Both the position numbers and the translations under genes were made by a program. The notes under the pieces are model-generated. The model was not told where the DNA came from. It searched no databases and was given only the letters and a program-made list of their open reading frames with translations. DNA of 64,000 nt from JBBQZO01 sp038207625 (GTDB taxonomy: Bacteria; Pseudomonadota; Gammaproteobacteria; Burkholderiales; Burkholderiaceae_D): assembly GCA_038207625.1 (NCBI GenBank), contig JBBQZO010000031.1, positions 13,727-77,726 of the forward strand. Reading direction: 5' to 3'. Shown here piece by piece: positions 60,879-64,000 of the stretch (positions within the stretch are counted from its first letter, which is position 1; the number at the start of each line of letters is the position of its first letter).

Positions 60879-63383
60879 TTATCGCTTCTTCTTGCTTGTT
60901 TTTGAAACTGGTTTTGCTGAACGGGATGGCGCGCTGTTGGCGCCGCCGCCCGCTTTGCTGCGTTTTGGACTGCCCGCTTTGGGCGCCGCGCTGGTGTCGA
61001 GTTCGTAGCGCGAGGTCGCTTGCGGCGTACCCTTGCGCGCCTTGCCGGGCGCCTCGACAGCGACCGCCGCAGCGCCGTTGTCCTTGCCGCCCTTGCCACC
61101 CTTGCCACCCTTGCCGCCTTTACCGCCGCCGCCCTTGGCCGCCAGGCTGGCGTTGGTTTCCACGCCCACCAGCGACAGGTCGATCTTGCGCGCTTCCAGG
61201 TCTACCCGCGCCACTTGCACCGTGACGCGATCGGTCAGCTGGTAGCGCTTGCCGGTGCGCTCGCCGCGCAGCTCGTGGCGCGCGTCGTCGTACTGGAAAT
61301 AGTCGGTGCCCAGTTCGGTGATATGCACCAGGCCCTCGACGAACAGCGCGTCGAGCGTGACGAAAATGCCGAAGGTGGTCACGCCGGAAATGGTGCCGGT
61401 GAATTCCTCGCCCAGCTTGTCCTTGATGAAGTAGCACTTGAGCCAGGCTTCGACGTCGCGCGACGCTTCGTCGGCGCGCCGCTCATTGGCCGAGCAGTGC
61501 ACGCCCAGCGCATCCCAGATGGTCAGATCGGCCTTGTCTTTTTGCTTGCCTTCGACCTTGTCCTTGGCCATCTGCTTGCGCGTGGCGTTCGACACGTTCG
61601 AATTGAGCCCGGCCAGCTCGATGCCCTTCGGCTCGTAGCGTTTGCCGGCCAGGATCGCCTTGATGGCGCGGTGCGTCAGCAAGTCGGGATAGCGCCGGAT
61701 CGGGCTGGTGAAGTGGGCATACGCCTCATAGGCCAGACCGAAGTGGCCGATATTGTCGGGGCTGTAGACGGCTTGCTGCATCGAGCGCAGCAACATCGTT
61801 TGCAGCAGCGCCGCATCGGGACGCAGTTTGACTTTTTGCATCAGCTCGGCGTAGTCGGAAGCAGCCGGCGTGTCGCCGCCGCCCAGACCGAGGCCAACTT
61901 GCTTCAAGAAATTGCGCACCTGAACCAGCTTTTCCTTGGTCGGGCCGGCGTGGATACGGTAGGTGCCCGGATGCTTGTGGCGGATCAGCAGATCGGCCGC
62001 GCACACGTTGGCGGCCAACATGCATTCCTCGATGACCTTGTGGGCGTCGTTGCGGGTGCGCGGGATGATCTTTTCGATCTTGCCCAGTGCATTGCAGACG
62101 ATATACGTTTCGGTCGTCTCGAAATCGATCGCGCCGCGTTCCAGACGGGCTTTTTGCAGCGCGTGGTAGACGTCGTACAGATTGATCAGGTGCGGCACGA
62201 TGGCCTGGCGGCGCGATGCCTCGGGACCGTTGGTGTTGCCGAGGATATCGGCCACTTCGTTATAGGTCAGGCGCGCGGCCGAGTGGATCACGGCCGGATA
62301 GAACTGGTAAGCCTTGATCTCGCCCTTGTCGCTGATGACGGCGTCGCACACCAGCGTCAGGCGGTCAACGGCCGGGTTCAGCGAGCACAGGCCGTTCGAC
62401 AATTTCTCCGGCAGCATGGGGATCACACGGCGCGGGAAATACACCGAGGTGCTGCGCTCGAGCGCATCGACGTCCAACGCATCGTTGGGCTTGACGTAGT
62501 GACTCACGTCGGCTATTGCCACGATCAGGCGGAAGCAGTTGGCGCGTCCCACCTTGACCGGTTCGCAATACACCGCATCGTCGAAGTCGCGCGCGTCTTC
62601 GCCGTCGATGGTCACCAAAGGCACGTCACGCAGGTCGACGCGCTCGGCCAGATCGGCGTCGCGCACTTCGCCGGGCAGCTTGGCGGCCGACTTCAGGGCC
62701 GCGGCCGAGAAGATATGCGGCACGCCAAATTTACGCACGGCGATTTCGATTTCCATGCCAGGGTCGTCGAGTTCGCCGAGCACTTCGACGACCTTGCCGA
62801 CGGGCTGCTTGAAGCGCGACGGCTGTTCGATCAGTTCGACGCTGACGATCTGGCCGGCCTTGGCCTTGCCAGGCGAACCGGACACCAGGATGTCCTGGCC
62901 GATGCGCTTGTCTTCGGGCGCGACGATCCAGGCGCCGTTTTCATTAAGCAGGCGTCCAATGACGTGGCTGTTGGCGCGGCTAAGCACTTCAACGATGCTG
63001 CCTTCGCGCCGGCCGCGCCGGTCCATGCCGGTGACTTTGGCCATCACGCGATCGCCATGCAGAACCTTCTGCATTTCTTTCTCGGACAGGAACAAGTCTT
63101 CGCTGGCGTCATCAGGCACCACGAAGCCGAAGCCGTCGCGGTGGGCCGTGACGCGTCCGGCGACAAAGCCGGAGTGGTCAGCCAGTGCGTAGTTGCCGGC
63201 GTGATCAGAGATGAGCTGACCGTCGCGCTCCATCGCGTTCAGACGCCGGGCCAGCACGTCCCTCGATTCTATCGGCACTTGCAGCGCATGCGCCAGCGCC
63301 TGCGGGTCTAGCGGCGCGCTCGCGCTGCGGAAGATGCCGAGAATGTCCTCGCGGCTGGGGATGGTGTGGGTAGATTGGTTCAA
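60879..63383 (-). CDS. rnr: Ribonuclease R
   Basis: 834 residues using TTG 63383 (MNQSTHTIPSREDILGIFRS), because homologues begin about 6-12 residues before IPSRE; GTG 63458 would add 25. RNB catalytic centre GEDARDFDDAVYCEPVKVGR and TSPIRRYPDLLTHRAIKAIL are intact; cold-shock domains precede it and an S1 domain follows (FTGTISGVTTFGIFVTLDAL). After S1 a Lys/Gly run (GGGGKGGKGGKGGKGGK) and basic tail, likely RNA-binding. 3'-5' exoribonuclease of structured RNA. Confidence 0.94.
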   Translation of the reverse strand: MNQSTHTIPSREDILGIFRSASAPLDPQALAHALQVPIESRDVLARRLNAMERDGQLISDHAGNYALADHSGFVAGRVTAHRDGFGFVVPDDASEDLFLSEKEMQKVLHGDRVMAKVTGMDRRGRREGSIVEVLSRANSHVIGRLLNENGAWIVAPEDKRIGQDILVSGSPGKAKAGQIVSVELIEQPSRFKQPVGKVVEVLGELDDPGMEIEIAVRKFGVPHIFSAAALKSAAKLPGEVRDADLAERVDLRDVPLVTIDGEDARDFDDAVYCEPVKVGRANCFRLIVAIADVSHYVKPNDALDVDALERSTSVYFPRRVIPMLPEKLSNGLCSLNPAVDRLTLVCDAVISDKGEIKAYQFYPAVIHSAARLTYNEVADILGNTNGPEASRRQAIVPHLINLYDVYHALQKARLERGAIDFETTETYIVCNALGKIEKIIPRTRNDAHKVIEECMLAANVCAADLLIRHKHPGTYRIHAGPTKEKLVQVRNFLKQVGLGLGGGDTPAASDYAELMQKVKLRPDAALLQTMLLRSMQQAVYSPDNIGHFGLAYEAYAHFTSPIRRYPDLLTHRAIKAILAGKRYEPKGIELAGLNSNVSNATRKQMAKDKVEGKQKDKADLTIWDALGVHCSANERRADEASRDVEAWLKCYFIKDKLGEEFTGTISGVTTFGIFVTLDALFVEGLVHITELGTDYFQYDDARHELRGERTGKRYQLTDRVTVQVARVDLEARKIDLSLVGVETNASLAAKGGGGKGGKGGKGGKGGKDNGAAAVAVEAPGKARKGTPQATSRYELDTSAAPKAGSPKRSKAGGGANSAPSRSAKPVSKTSKKKR

Positions 63384-63536
63384 ATGGTTTTCTATGGTTG
63401 TTTGTAGTAGCGACCACGGCCTGCCAGGCCGGATAACTGACTCGTTGCGGATTGACACGGGTCATACGCGTAGTGTAACGGACGACCGTCCGATTCGCCT
63501 AACGCGCCGTGCTTAAAATAATCTGTGGGGTGGCCT

Positions 63537-63564
63537 TTGACATTTCAAAACCATCCGCTATAAT
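63537..63564 (+). promoter_or_regulatory. Consensus sigma-70 promoter upstream of tRNA-Leu
   Basis: Perfect -35 TTGACA (63537-63542) and -10 TATAAT (63559-63564) with a 16-bp spacer. About 175 bp lie between the expected transcript start and the first mature tRNA. Also about 80 bp upstream of the divergent rnr frame. Confidence 0.85.
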
Positions 63565-63744
63565 CTCGGTCTTTCGCGGCAAGGACAAGTCGAAACGACG
63601 GGTTGGGCACGAAAAAGCAGAGTGTTAGCAAGGTGAGCTGCGCGGTGTGAGAGACGAAAGTTAATCTGGCGCAAAACTCAATAAGCTAGTATGATAGCAG
63701 AAGTCGGCGGCAACGTCGCACATCAGTAGTAAATGCAACAAAAT

Positions 63745-63830
63745 GCCCACGTGGCGGAATTGGTAGACGCGCATGGTTCAGGTCCATGTGCCGTAAAGGT
63801 GTGGGGGTTCGAGTCCCTCCGTGGGCACCA
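63745..63830 (+). tRNA. tRNA-Leu(CAG)
   Basis: 86 nt including encoded CCA. Acceptor GCCCACG pairs with CGTGGGC; anticodon arm CATGG/CCATG with loop TTCAGGT gives anticodon CAG; T-arm GGGTTCGAGTCCC. A variable arm with GCCGTAAAGGTGT marks it class II. Confidence 0.96.
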
Positions 63831-63925
63831 CTCTACCGGATTGTTTTTCCGCAAGCGCCGCTGAAGTTCGTGCGGCGTTGTTAGTTAACAGTGCAAGAGT
63901 TGCAATAAGTAGTCGCAGTATCAGT

Positions 63926-64000
63926 GCCCACGTGGCGGAATTGGTAGACGCGCATGGTTCAGGTCCATGTGCCGTAAAGGTGTGGGGGTTCGAGTCCCTC
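63926..64000 (+). tRNA. tRNA-Leu(CAG), second copy, cut by window end
   Basis: Identical to the copy at 63745 over all 75 visible bases; the 3' 11 nt lie outside. Separated by 95 bp, presumably co-transcribed. Confidence 0.94.

Noticed and set aside
61020..63311. 763-residue plus-strand ORF opposite rnr
   Set aside because: Antisense shadow of ribonuclease R; no start context or motifs.

Overview
The window is a GC-rich, densely coded chromosomal segment of a betaproteobacterium, most likely order Burkholderiales, family Oxalobacteraceae (Massilia, Duganella or Janthinobacterium type). This is inferred from the housekeeping block cysS - DNA glycosylase - accA - tilS - lysC - tRNA-Ser with the neighbouring ppi genes, lpxH, cysE, rlmB and rnr, and from an OFA-type (oxalate/formate) transporter. 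No database search was possible, so the taxon is an inference.

Layout. (1) 1-8.4 kb: an operon of overlapping genes for a type II secretion/type IV pilus-like machine (platform protein, ATPase, PilM/N/O/P-like proteins, TPR-secretin lipoprotein, three pseudopilin-like proteins). (2) 8.5-16.6 kb: an MFS transporter, then cyoABCD, a SURF1 assembly factor and a RegB/RegA-type redox two-component system in one run, so a quinol oxidase sits with a likely redox regulator. (3) 16.7-18.6 kb: a 28-copy heptamer tandem repeat, a small Cys protein and a two-domain PRC-barrel protein. (4) 18.6-30 kb: an acyltransferase, then a sugar-uptake regulon: LamB-type porin, two paralogous ROK regulators, a Gfo/Idh/MocA dehydrogenase, a PfkB kinase, and an FrcBCA-like ABC importer with a RbsD/FucU-like mutarotase. 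Three promoters in this block share one operator-like motif (AATAAAACCNNTTGATTT) that supplies the -35 element with a 17-bp spacer. (5) 30-41 kb: accessory genes: flavin reductase, a small Ala/Lys-rich exported protein, a divergent MFS/SgrR-like pair, an orphan sensor kinase, a small Cache protein, a lipoprotein, an IS6 remnant, an unknown protein and an OFA transporter. (6) 41.6-46.2 kb: a four-gene operon (DUF3348, DUF802, OmpA-like, DUF2894) whose two central products look like a MotA/ExbB-type channel with a very long tail and a MotB-like peptidoglycan-binding partner. This is the best candidate for an undescribed system. (7) 46.2-47 kb: a decayed IS6-family element with recognisable ends. 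(8) 47-64 kb: housekeeping genes, a GntR (YtrA-type)/ABC operon with a previously hidden leader ORF, a broken lipoprotein/NHL-repeat pseudogene, and two tandem tRNA-Leu genes at the right edge behind a consensus promoter.

Many operons use 4-bp ATGA, GTGA or TTGA stop/start overlaps, which helped to choose starts. Family names are from recognition of motifs by eye. Exact starts with TTG or GTG codons are the least certain part of the annotation.
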